From DASWIV01 sp036397475 (lineage in GTDB: Bacteria; JAJVIF01; JAPKYR01), in contig DASWIV010000061.1 of the NCBI GenBank assembly GCA_036397475.1, positions 1-11,967 of the forward strand: DNA of 11,967 nucleotides. Reading direction: 5' to 3'. The translations under genes and the position numbers were made by a program. Below are positions 5,339 through 11,967 of the stretch, one piece after another. Positions within the stretch are counted from its first letter, which is position 1. Every line of letters starts with the position of its first letter. The notes under the pieces are model-generated. The model ran no database searches, was not told where the DNA came from, and saw only the letters and a list, made by a program, of their open reading frames with translations.

Positions 5339-8029
5339 TCAATACTCCGCCTGTATCCTCGAATAATTCGGAGGCTCGTTCGGGGACCTCGACACCCACC
5401 ACGATATCACCGACGCATCCCCCTCATAGCACGTATGCGTTATTCCCGTGAACGACGGTATCACTCCCTCGCTCACGCTGTTATCGCTGATCATCGACGT
5501 CGTCACAATATTATCGCTGGTGTCAATCATCGCGCAGTAAACCTGCCAGCCTTGATCGCCCGTATCCGTGTACCAGTTCACGTACGCGTTTCCATCCTTA
5601 TCGCACGCTACACCAACGGGACCATTTGTAATCAGATCAGAATGAACCTCGATAGGCTCCATCCACGTACCGCTCCGATTATTTGTATACATCGGCGACT
5701 GGTCGTTCAGAATCGGGAAATTCGACGTCTGGTTGAATGAAATGTGCGCAACACCCAGCCTGTCGACATCGAGCGCGTGACGGTCGGTCGCGTCATTATC
5801 GGACACGCTGTGCACAGTCTCCGCGGGCGACCATACTCCCGAGGTATCCCGCTTCGAATACAATATCGAGTACCTGTTCGATCCGACCCATGCTACATGC
5901 AGGTCCCCCCATTTGTCAGCTTTCAGATCAGGGTCGACAATGGCGAGGAATCCGGTAATGTCACCTGAGATTTTTTCCACCGGCGACCAGTCCCCTGCAT
6001 GCCCGTGAATATAAAGAACGCCGTACCCACTGCTGTATCCGGTAAATACAATGTGCACTTCATCGTCAGGGGTAACGGCAATTGTCGGCTCTACACACCA
6101 CCAGTTTCCGTAAGTGAATGAGTGCAGTTCTTCGGGAGTTCCGACTGTGCCATCCGCGGTAACCGTATTGTAAAAATATCTTTTGGTTGGAAGATCCGGT
6201 CCCGATGGATACCCCCACGCGATATGCGCGGTTCCCTCCGAATCGAACGCGACATCCGGCTTGTCGCCATCACCGACCTCGATCGTCTCACCGAACATTC
6301 CGTCATTAATATTCCCCCTGCAGAAATTTACCTTGAAATCCTCCCACGTCTCGTACGTATCCCACACGAGATAAACATTGCCATCCACGTCAACGTTGGC
6401 GTTCACTATATTAGTCAGGTTCGTATCGCCCATGTCTCCATCGAGAGGCGCATCGAGATCGATGAATCCTGTAGGAGCGATGTATTCCGGAGTTGCTGAA
6501 ATCATCTCTGACGGCTCAGATTCGGACGTGTTCAAATCGACCGTTTTCACAACATAGTCGTATGTCGTCCCGTCGGCAAGTACATCGTAGTCATAAAAAT
6601 AATTGTCATGAATCACACTGGTGTTAAGTGGACTTACGAAATCGAAATCCGGCTCGGATGATATTTTCCGGTAAACATTGTATCCATCCAGTGTCGGCCA
6701 GTTGACGTCGGAAATATGTATTTCGACACTCAGGCGGGCTCCGCATGCGTAGACCTGCGGCACTGGAATCGCGAGCGGATCATTATCAAGTACAGGGACA
6801 TCCCATATGAAATATGCCGCCAGAGGTTCGTCCGGGAAGACAAAACTGTCGCCTATATCGAGCTGAGGACGGTAATTCGCAGGCGATGTCGATTCCACTC
6901 CTATCAATAATTTCTGATTCAATAATTCGCCTGGCGTGACATCGGGAATGTCGATATGCACAACTGAAGAAGTCGGGCCATTCGGCTGGAATGATGACGA
7001 AGTCAGAACATCGACCGGATCGGGAAACAGCGTCATGGATTCAATCCACACCGCTTTGACCTGCGATTCCAGCATCCCGGTTTCACCCGATTGCCAGTCG
7101 TAGATGTACAGGTCGAAACTCAAATCCCCGCCGTAGTTTGCCGAGCTGACATAGAACGCGGATGATCCTGAATTCGTAACCGTGAGTTGATACGCCTCCT
7201 GGCAATTCGCGGATAATGGAAAATCGTCGATCTGGAAATTCGGACCGCCATCGGGATCTGGTGGAGCCCACGATGCGTCGATAGCGTAGGCGAATTTGAT
7301 CTTGGGAGTTCCATCTACCGGAAACTGGAGATCGTACCGCCTGGTGTGAGCCTCGCCTGTCGACGAGAACATTCCTCTCGTTTCCGGATCAATTTCCAGT
7401 GGAGATTCGGCATTAAGCTCGTCGGAAAAATATTTGTACGGATTCAATGTGGCGGTGGGCGTGAATCCCGACGTTACCAGCGCTCCCTGCGTGTATCCAA
7501 AAATTGTTTCATAAGATGTGAACTCAGAAAAATTCCAGAAACGTGTCCAGCCATCTGCATTGAGCAAACGCGCTTCGTCATCTGAAGCCCACGACAGATT
7601 CGGGTAATGTTTACTGTCGAGCCCTCCGCCGGACATGAAAATTCCCCTTACATCGAAACCTGCGTATTGCGATAATCCCGGGAACGGATGGAAGAGGCTG
7701 ACATCGACCGCGATAAGTCCACTGGGTATGTCGCTCGACGGTCCGTCGATGGAAACAGAGATCATCGATACCGGAGAAAATGGCTTCTGGAGGAATTTGG
7801 TCACGTTGGCGTTAAACTGTGTTGAGCGCACCGGAACAATTTCCGAGGCAAGGGAAGATTTGTCGATTGAAATTGTGTATAAGCCCCACAGGTACCTGGA
7901 ATTTTCGGATGAGTATTTCCGGGAAATCGATTCCTGCAGAAATAAATCAGGGCTAAGGAGGCTTGAGTTGCCGGAGCAACCTGCAAGAAACAGCAGGATG
8001 AATGAAATTACCGCGAATCTTGTCAGCAT
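5339..8029 (-). CDS. Large surface lipoprotein with Fn3-like domain and beta-propeller
   Basis: An 896-residue predicted lipoprotein. A hydrophobic signal (1-14) leads to the lipobox LAGC, with lipidation at Cys18, so it is anchored to a membrane and exposed outside the cytoplasm. Residues about 40-410 form an N-terminal domain I do not recognise, rich in aromatic and Asp residues (for example DASWAPPDPDGG, 251-262). Residues about 420-515 look like a fibronectin-III domain (GYNVYRKI, then TTYDYVVKTVD and SATPEY). Residues 533-896 hold at least six repeats of the pattern D-x-x-G-x-x-H/Y-x-x-W/F (548-557, 596-605, 653-662, 705-714, 755-765, 810-819), as in a beta-propeller. No catalytic motif is evident; binding of ligands or carbohydrate is inference. 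GGAGG (8036-8040) precedes the ATG by 6 nt. The propeller half is duplicated at 3815-4840. Confidence 0.75.
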   Translation of the reverse strand: MLTRFAVISFILLFLAGCSGNSSLLSPDLFLQESISRKYSSENSRYLWGLYTISIDKSSLASEIVPVRSTQFNANVTKFLQKPFSPVSMISVSIDGPSSDIPSGLIAVDVSLFHPFPGLSQYAGFDVRGIFMSGGGLDSKHYPNLSWASDDEARLLNADGWTRFWNFSEFTSYETIFGYTQGALVTSGFTPTATLNPYKYFSDELNAESPLEIDPETRGMFSSTGEAHTRRYDLQFPVDGTPKIKFAYAIDASWAPPDPDGGPNFQIDDFPLSANCQEAYQLTVTNSGSSAFYVSSANYGGDLSFDLYIYDWQSGETGMLESQVKAVWIESMTLFPDPVDVLTSSSFQPNGPTSSVVHIDIPDVTPGELLNQKLLIGVESTSPANYRPQLDIGDSFVFPDEPLAAYFIWDVPVLDNDPLAIPVPQVYACGARLSVEIHISDVNWPTLDGYNVYRKISSEPDFDFVSPLNTSVIHDNYFYDYDVLADGTTYDYVVKTVDLNTSESEPSEMISATPEYIAPTGFIDLDAPLDGDMGDTNLTNIVNANVDVDGNVYLVWDTYETWEDFKVNFCRGNINDGMFGETIEVGDGDKPDVAFDSEGTAHIAWGYPSGPDLPTKRYFYNTVTADGTVGTPEELHSFTYGNWWCVEPTIAVTPDDEVHIVFTGYSSGYGVLYIHGHAGDWSPVEKISGDITGFLAIVDPDLKADKWGDLHVAWVGSNRYSILYSKRDTSGVWSPAETVHSVSDNDATDRHALDVDRLGVAHISFNQTSNFPILNDQSPMYTNNRSGTWMEPIEVHSDLITNGPVGVACDKDGNAYVNWYTDTGDQGWQVYCAMIDTSDNIVTTSMISDNSVSEGVIPSFTGITHTCYEGDASVISWWVSRSPNEPPNYSRIQAEY

Positions 8030-8088
8030 ACGATACCTCCGCGTCCGGAATACCCCTGCCTCTTAAAAAAAAACAGCAAATACTACAT

Positions 8089-8158
8089 CCCACACTTAAA
8101 GTGTGGGCTGCAAAATACGCCATAATAACAATTTTGTAGCCCATGGTTTATCCATGGG
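8089..8158. repeat. Inverted pair of REP-like palindromes (REPIN/BIME-like)
   Basis: The first element is a 19-bp palindrome, CCCACACTT (8089-8097), a central A, AAGTGTGGG (8099-8107); read on the minus strand it is preceded by GCAG. The second is CCCATGG (8140-8146), loop TTTAT, CCATGGG (8152-8158), preceded on the plus strand by GTAG (8136-8139). The two point away from each other, and GGGCTGCAAAAT (8105-8116) pairs with ATTTTGTAGCCC (8131-8142) apart from one wobble. This is the arrangement of paired REP elements mobilised by REP-associated IS200/IS605-type transposases. No such transposase is in the window. Confidence 0.6.
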
Positions 8159-8241
8159 ATATAACCCGGAAATGCATTTTCCGGGATTCCCTCCCGATTG
8201 AATATTAATACATTTATCCCAAAAAATACATAAATTAACCC

Positions 8242-8269
8242 TTGCGGAATTGACCAGTTCTGCTATAAT
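8242..8269 (+). promoter_or_regulatory. Extended -10 sigma70 promoter of the OFA transporter
   Basis: TTGCGG (8242-8247), a 16-bp spacer, then TATAAT (8264-8269) with an upstream TG at 8261-8262 form an extended -10 promoter. The leader to the ATG at 8354 would be about 78 nt. A TTGACC at 8250-8255 is too close to serve as the -35. Confidence 0.65.
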
Positions 8270-8353
8270 CGCCAGAGTTTATACTTGTGAATAAAAGCAC
8301 AATCTGGTAAAATATTCGCGATTAAATCATTAAGCTTGACACGGAGATAACAA

Positions 8354-9697
8354 ATGGTTGATTCCAAACCCAAATTGATGGACCGCCGCCTGGTAATCCT
8401 CGGCGCTGTCCTTATCCAATTGTGCCTTGGTGCGATCTATGCCTGGTCCGCTTATACCGCTGAACTTACAAAACCACTGGAGGCAGGCGGCATTTACGGA
8501 TTCTCAACCAAAGGCTCGCAGCTTCCATTTTCAATCGGACTCGCCACATTTGCAATAGTGATGGTACTCGCCGGCAACTGGCAGAAAAAAGCCGGACCAA
8601 AGATTGTCGCGATGACCGGCGGAATTGTCCTTGGGATTGGCTATATCCTCGCCGGCCTGCTTGGAAAAACTCTTGCATCTCAAATCGTACTCCTGGGACT
8701 GGTAGGCGGCGCAGGCATCGGACTCGCCTATGTGTGTCCGATCGCTGTCGGAGTCAAATGGTTCCCTGATAAAAAGGGCATGATCACCGGACTTGCGGTC
8801 GCAGGATTCGGATTCGGCGCTCTCATCTGGGTCAAGCTCGCAGGAAACTGGGGAAACATGATCGCGAATATGGGAGTGCAGACCACGTGGCTTGTGTTTG
8901 GCGTTATCTATCTTGTCGCCATTTTGATCGGTTCGATCTGGATGGTAAATCCTCCTGAAGGCTTCAAGCCTGCCGGATGGGAACCTCCGAAAGCAACCGA
9001 CGCCGCTGCAACAGGCGCTACCGAATTCGACCAGTTCGCAATGCTCAAGACCCCACAGTTCTACATGATCTGGTTCTGCTTTATCGCGGGCGCGATGGCA
9101 GGATTGATGGTAATTGGAGTCATTAAACTGTTCGGCATCGACGCACTCCAGACGACAGGACTTACCGCGGAACAGGCCGCCGCGACAGCCGGTACCGCGA
9201 TGGCTGTATTTTATGCACTCGCTAACGGCATAGGTAGAATTGCGTGGGGAATGATCTCCGACAAGATCGGACGAAAAACATCGATCTTTCTGATGTGCCT
9301 GATCCAGGGAATCGCGATGCTGCTGTTCTTCTTTGTCGGGAAAGTCGCGATCGGGCTTTATGTATTCGCGGCGCTCATCGGGTTTAATTTTGGAGGCAAT
9401 TTCGCCTTGTATCCAGCCGCCACCGCTGACTATTTCGGCAACAAAAATGTCGGTGTTAATTATGGATGGATGTTCACCGCCTATGGTGTCGGCGGACTGG
9501 TCGGTCCACAGATCGCGGGAATGTTCAAGGACATGGCTGCCGACGGTGCAGGTTACAACGCGTGGATGGCACCGTTCATGATCGCCGGAATCACCAGCAT
9601 AATAGCGTCCGTTGTCATTCTTGCGACCAGAAAACCGACAGTGCCAAGCATGGAGAAATCTCAAGCCTTCAAAGGAACAGCGGCACCGGCGCATTGA
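8354..9697 (+). CDS. OFA-family MFS transporter
   Basis: A 447-residue inner-membrane carrier with about 12 hydrophobic segments, of the oxalate/formate antiporter (OFA) family of the major facilitator superfamily. Family marks include the first helix GAVLIQLCLGAIYAWSAY (17-34), the glycine-rich GLVGGAGIGLAYVCP (115-129), the MFS loop GMISDKIGRK (299-308), and ALYPAATADYFG...VNYGWMFTAYGVGG (351-381). The central loop (about 199-228) is Ala/Pro-rich. Arg295 aligns with the helix-8 Arg of OxlT, but the helix-11 Lys of OxlT appears as Tyr377 here, so oxalate transport is doubtful; many OFA members carry other monocarboxylates. GGAG (8343-8346) lies 7 nt before the ATG. It forms a single-gene unit with its own promoter and terminator; no oxalate decarboxylation gene is nearby. 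Confidence 0.9.
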   Translation: MVDSKPKLMDRRLVILGAVLIQLCLGAIYAWSAYTAELTKPLEAGGIYGFSTKGSQLPFSIGLATFAIVMVLAGNWQKKAGPKIVAMTGGIVLGIGYILAGLLGKTLASQIVLLGLVGGAGIGLAYVCPIAVGVKWFPDKKGMITGLAVAGFGFGALIWVKLAGNWGNMIANMGVQTTWLVFGVIYLVAILIGSIWMVNPPEGFKPAGWEPPKATDAAATGATEFDQFAMLKTPQFYMIWFCFIAGAMAGLMVIGVIKLFGIDALQTTGLTAEQAAATAGTAMAVFYALANGIGRIAWGMISDKIGRKTSIFLMCLIQGIAMLLFFFVGKVAIGLYVFAALIGFNFGGNFALYPAATADYFGNKNVGVNYGWMFTAYGVGGLVGPQIAGMFKDMAADGAGYNAWMAPFMIAGITSIIASVVILATRKPTVPSMEKSQAFKGTAAPAH

Positions 9698-9734
9698 TTG
9701 GCAGGAAAATACGGTTTTACTTCACATAGTTTTC

Positions 9735-9761
9735 AGGGCGACGACGGTCGCCCTTTTTTTT
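9735..9761 (+). terminator. Intrinsic terminator of the OFA transporter gene
   Basis: AGGGCGAC (9735-9742) pairs perfectly with GTCGCCCT (9747-9754) around a GACG loop and runs directly into eight T residues (9754-9761). It lies 38 nt after the transporter stop and is a classic rho-independent terminator. Confidence 0.93.
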
Positions 9762-9771
9762 GTTTGTGCAA

Positions 9772-9893
9772 GTCTGGCACATGGGTCCAACCGTCAGGTT
9801 GGTGACAATGGCAAATCCCACCGGATGTAAAATGAGTTTTGTTGAATAAATGCACATCAGCACCAGGTTAACACCTGGGCCTGGGTGCCAGAC
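9772..9893. repeat. Cluster of palindromes bounded by a 9-bp inverted repeat
   Basis: GTCTGGCAC (9772-9780) and GTGCCAGAC (9885-9893) are exact inverted repeats enclosing 122 bp. Inside are CCAACC-GTCA-GGTTGG (9787-9802) and CCAGGT-TAAC-ACCTGG (9863-9878). GCACCAGG (9860-9867) can also pair with CCTGGGTGC (9880-9888) with one bulge. No ORF of interest lies within. It could be a REP cluster or a small non-autonomous mobile repeat; only genome-wide copies would decide. Confidence 0.5.
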
Positions 9894-9963
9894 GAAATTA
9901 ATATTCCCCTTTTTGTTTCCCCCTCCCTTTACGTGTGTGAAGGCTCCATACAGGAGAACAACT

Positions 9964-10950
9964 ATGCGTACAATCACATTTATCATATCCGCGATGCTCC
10001 TTCTGATCTTCGCGACACCGTCGCAGGCTAACTGGCGCGACGATGACATCCTCGACAAACTCGATTACTGGATAGACTACGCTGACGACCTGAACTATGA
10101 AGTTGTCGAGGCGGAAGTTTATTCCATCCGGGATACCGACAGGTTTTATCGCGACCTTCCGGCAGGACAGTATCACGTCTATGCTGAAGGCGACGACGAT
10201 ATCCGCGATATGGACATGTACGCGTATAACGAAAGCGGACGCGAGCTCGATTCCGATACGATGGGGGATAACTTCCCTGTACTCGATTTCAATTTAACGT
10301 ACCGCCAGGATGTTGAATTCAATGTGGAAGTTTATGAGTTTGCCCGGAATACATGGTCCGGCGAATACGTGTTTATCCTGACGCGTGAGCTCGGCAATTC
10401 CCGATATGACGATTATAGCTCGCATCCGTGGGACTGCAATTGCGATTATTGTCGGGATCACCGCAACGATAACGGAAACCACAACGGCTGGCGAAACGGA
10501 AGAGGAAACCACGACAATGACCACCGCCGCGGCAATGATGATAACTTGTGGGATGATGGCTGGGACGACAACTGGGGTCGCGGCAATTTTGGAAGGGACT
10601 CGGCGGAACAAAAACTCGATGACCTGATAGATTACGCTGACGATAATGATTTGAGGGTTATTCACGCGAATGTCGACCGGATAACGGATACAATCAACTA
10701 CCAATTCACACTGGATCGTGGAAGATACGCGGTCTACGTATCGGGCGATGACGATATTGACGATCTCGATTTAACAGTTTATGAGGATTGGGGAGATTAT
10801 ATCCTGGCTGAAGACAGGGAAACGGATGCCGATCCCGCGGTTTGGTTCAGGCTTGACAGAAGAGAGACCGTTACAATCGAGGTGGAAGTCTGGAGTTTCG
10901 ATGGCTGGGCAGATGAAGGATATTTTGCGTTCATGATAGCCGAAGAATAA
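9964..10950 (+). CDS. Exported acidic protein with two PPC-like domains
   Basis: A 328-residue protein with a Sec signal peptide (1-22, cleavage after PSQA) and two homologous domains of about 115 residues: 28-141 and 214-328. Both copies share KLDxxIDYADD, AGQYHVYAEGDDDIRDMDMYAY versus RGRYAVYVSGDDDIDDLDLTVY (repeat cores near 67-88 and 252-273), and a closing hydrophobic strand. The Asp-rich G-D-D-D-I turn suggests calcium binding, and the pattern resembles pre-peptidase C-terminal (PPC) beta-sandwich domains; that assignment is inference. The linker (about 146-212) is rich in Asn, Asp, His, Gly and Arg, with Cys at 158, 160 and 163. No catalytic domain is present. AGGAG (9952-9956) lies 7 nt before the ATG at 9964, which is preferred to an upstream ATG at 9850 because only the former opens with a signal peptide. 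Confidence 0.8.
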   Translation: MRTITFIISAMLLLIFATPSQANWRDDDILDKLDYWIDYADDLNYEVVEAEVYSIRDTDRFYRDLPAGQYHVYAEGDDDIRDMDMYAYNESGRELDSDTMGDNFPVLDFNLTYRQDVEFNVEVYEFARNTWSGEYVFILTRELGNSRYDDYSSHPWDCNCDYCRDHRNDNGNHNGWRNGRGNHDNDHRRGNDDNLWDDGWDDNWGRGNFGRDSAEQKLDDLIDYADDNDLRVIHANVDRITDTINYQFTLDRGRYAVYVSGDDDIDDLDLTVYEDWGDYILAEDRETDADPAVWFRLDRRETVTIEVEVWSFDGWADEGYFAFMIAEE

Positions 10951-10963
10951 ATATTAAATTCCC

Positions 10964-10999
10964 GGGATTCGCTCCGGAAATCCTGAAAAGCGAATCTCC
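10964..10999. repeat. Hairpin after the exported-protein gene
   Basis: GATTCGCT (10966-10973) pairs with AGCGAATC (10989-10996), with a 15-nt loop; flanking CGG and CCG extend it with a bulge. It starts 13 nt after the stop of the exported-protein gene, but only a weak AATTT follows, so termination is uncertain. Confidence 0.4.
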
Positions 11000-11012
11000 G
11001 AATTTGCACAAC

Positions 11013-11041
11013 AAAAAACCACTCCATGTCCGGAGTGGTTT
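11013..11041 (-). terminator. Intrinsic terminator of the rplM-rpsI operon
   Basis: AAACCACTCC (11016-11025) pairs with GGAGTGGTTT (11032-11041) as a 10-bp stem with a 6-nt loop. On the minus strand it is followed by a run of six T residues (11013-11018), so it chiefly ends rpsI transcription. It may also slow transcription arriving from the convergent exported-protein gene. Confidence 0.85.
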
Positions 11042-11069
11042 GAAATTTTCCATTTCCACAAATCCCAGC

Positions 11070-11465
11070 TTAACGTTTTGAGAACTGGAACTTCTTGCGG
11101 GCTTTCTTCTGGCCCGGCTTTTTTCTTTCCTTGATCCTTGAGTCCCGGGTAAGGCACCCGGATTCCTTCAACTTCGGACGGAATGTCGCATCGAATTCCA
11201 CAAGCGCTCTCGCGATTCCCAGCATTGCAGCGTCCGCATGTCCTGCGACTCCGCCTCCGTGGACACTGACAATTACGTCAAAATCCGACGATTTGCCGAT
11301 CATCTCGAAAGGCTTGCGAATTCTTTCCGCCTGCTTAAGCCTCGGGAAGTATTCATCAACCAGCTTCTCGTTGACCTTGATGTTTCCTGAGCCACGGGTC
11401 AATCGTACACGCGCGATCGCGCATTTCCGTTTTCCGGTTCCCCAGATATACGTCGTTTCTGCCAT
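11070..11465 (-). CDS. rpsI: 30S ribosomal protein S9 (uS9)
   Basis: This 131-residue protein is a component of the small-subunit head, and its C-terminal tail reaches the P-site tRNA. Family marks are YIWGTGKRKCAIARV (6-20), FPRLKQAERIRKPF (40-53), VHGGGVAGHADAAMLGIARAL (68-88), and the invariant tail KKFQFSKR ending in Arg. Length equals the bacterial norm. Its start codon shares one base with the rplM stop (TAATG), so the two are translationally coupled, as is usual for this pair. It is the last gene of the operon before the terminator. Confidence 0.98.
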   Translation of the reverse strand: MAETTYIWGTGKRKCAIARVRLTRGSGNIKVNEKLVDEYFPRLKQAERIRKPFEMIGKSSDFDVIVSVHGGGVAGHADAAMLGIARALVEFDATFRPKLKESGCLTRDSRIKERKKPGQKKARKKFQFSKR

Positions 11466-11941
11466 TATTCGTTCTTACCTTCTGATTTTCTTCTCTCGAG
11501 AATGTACTTCGGAAAGTCTTCCGGCTTCTGTGCGTCGAACTTATGCGACGGCCCCCCGTCGGAATAGACCTTCAGCTTACTGAGTAATGCCCTGCCGAGC
11601 CGGTTTTTCGGAAGCATATTTTTGACCGCGAGCTCGATCACGCGGCGCGGATCTCTGTCGAGCATTTCTTCGAGAGTTCTAGACTTGATCCCGCCCGGAT
11701 AATTGGAATGCCGCCAGTAGATCTTGTCGGTATACTTCTGACCGGTGTACTTGATTTTCGACGCGTTGATCGCGATAACGAAATCCCCGTTATCGACATG
11801 AGGCGCGTAGTCGGCCTTATGCTTGCCGATCAGTACATGCGCGATCGCCGACGCCGCCCGTCCAAGGACAAGCCCGTCGAGGTCGAGCAGGAACCACTTG
11901 CGGTCGACAGTCGATTTATTTGGTGAAAATGTCTTAACCAT
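11465..11941 (-). CDS. rplM: 50S ribosomal protein L13 (uL13)
   Basis: An early-assembly large-subunit protein of 158 residues. Conserved stretches are RKWFLLDLDGLVLGRAAS (14-31), HVDNGDFVIAINASKIKYTGQK (48-69), YWRHSNYPGGIKSRT (75-89) and MLPKNRLGRALLSKLKVY (109-126). It is longer than the 142-residue E. coli protein because of a charged C-terminal tail (about 140-158). The start is followed by the usual VKTFSP. The ribosome binding site is weak (AAGAGAAAATA before the ATG). It is the first of the two genes here; any promoter would lie beyond the right edge, as only 26 bases precede it. Confidence 0.97.
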   Translation of the reverse strand: MVKTFSPNKSTVDRKWFLLDLDGLVLGRAASAIAHVLIGKHKADYAPHVDNGDFVIAINASKIKYTGQKYTDKIYWRHSNYPGGIKSRTLEEMLDRDPRRVIELAVKNMLPKNRLGRALLSKLKVYSDGGPSHKFDAQKPEDFPKYILERRKSEGKNE

Positions 11942-11967
11942 TATTTTCTCTTACTCGTTTCAGAAGA

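Larger units (their letters stand above)
8030..8353. other. Divergent intergenic region (324 bp) holding palindromes and a promoter
   Basis: No coding sequence is supported here. From left to right it holds the lipoprotein ribosome binding site, an A tract at 8065-8073, an inverted pair of REP-like palindromes (8089-8158), an AT-rich stretch around 8200-8240 and the transporter promoter (8242-8269). I could not find a convincing -35/-10 pair for the lipoprotein gene on the minus strand. Confidence 0.7.

Noticed and set aside
5288..5740. Plus-strand open frame over the 3' end of the large lipoprotein gene
   Set aside because: Arg/His-rich translation typical of an antisense shadow, overlapping conserved blade repeats on the minus strand.
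8531..9694. Long minus-strand open frame (387 codons) opposite the OFA transporter
   Set aside because: Composition (rich in Arg, Asp, His, Ser) is that of an antisense shadow of a membrane protein; no start signal or family likeness.
9850..9963. Upstream start for the exported protein
   Set aside because: It would bury the signal peptide behind 38 unrelated residues and run through the palindrome cluster; a good ribosome binding site precedes 9964.

Overview
This looks like a bacterial chromosome segment. It carries ribosomal protein genes rplM and rpsI, the GTPase gene hflX, clear sigma70-type promoters, intrinsic terminators and Shine-Dalgarno sites. A lipoprotein signal peptide with an LAGC lipobox and a second Sec-exported protein suggest a diderm (Gram-negative-type) cell. 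The large lipoprotein and the divergent aconitase-family genes resemble proteins of poorly characterised, mostly uncultured phyla. I cannot name the phylum from sequence alone.

Layout. At 1-141 is the edge of an insertion sequence: the first 25 codons of a minus-strand transposase plus a terminal region with GGGGACATT repeats. At 243-2029 is a two-gene operon for a LeuC/LeuD-type hydro-lyase, overlapping as ATGA, with unusual active-site and specificity-loop residues. A small XRE-family regulator (2031-2357, minus) ends 1 bp from it. The regulator has a perfect TTGACA-17-TATAAT promoter flanked by two identical 10-bp repeats, which are likely its own operators. hflX (2570-3697, minus) follows.

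The middle (3815-8029, minus) is a duplicated lipoprotein locus. A full-length 896-residue lipoprotein (N-terminal domain, fibronectin-III-like domain, WD/BNR-like propeller) sits beside a headless paralogue that keeps only the propeller. A SnoaL/NTF2-like gene ends exactly where the paralogue homology begins, in the same frame, with one TGA between them. REP-like palindromes flank the full-length gene.

To the right, an OFA-family MFS transporter (8354-9697, plus) has its own extended -10 promoter and a textbook terminator. A palindrome-rich intergenic region follows, then an exported acidic protein made of two copies of a PPC-like domain joined by an Asn/Asp/His/Gly/Arg-rich linker (9964-10950, plus). 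The window ends in the convergent rplM-rpsI operon (minus), with a terminator between.

The genes do not form one pathway. The housekeeping parts (hflX, rplM-rpsI) are conserved. The parts worth a second look are the divergent isomerase pair, the XRE promoter, the truncated paralogue joined to the SnoaL gene, and the palindromic repeats.
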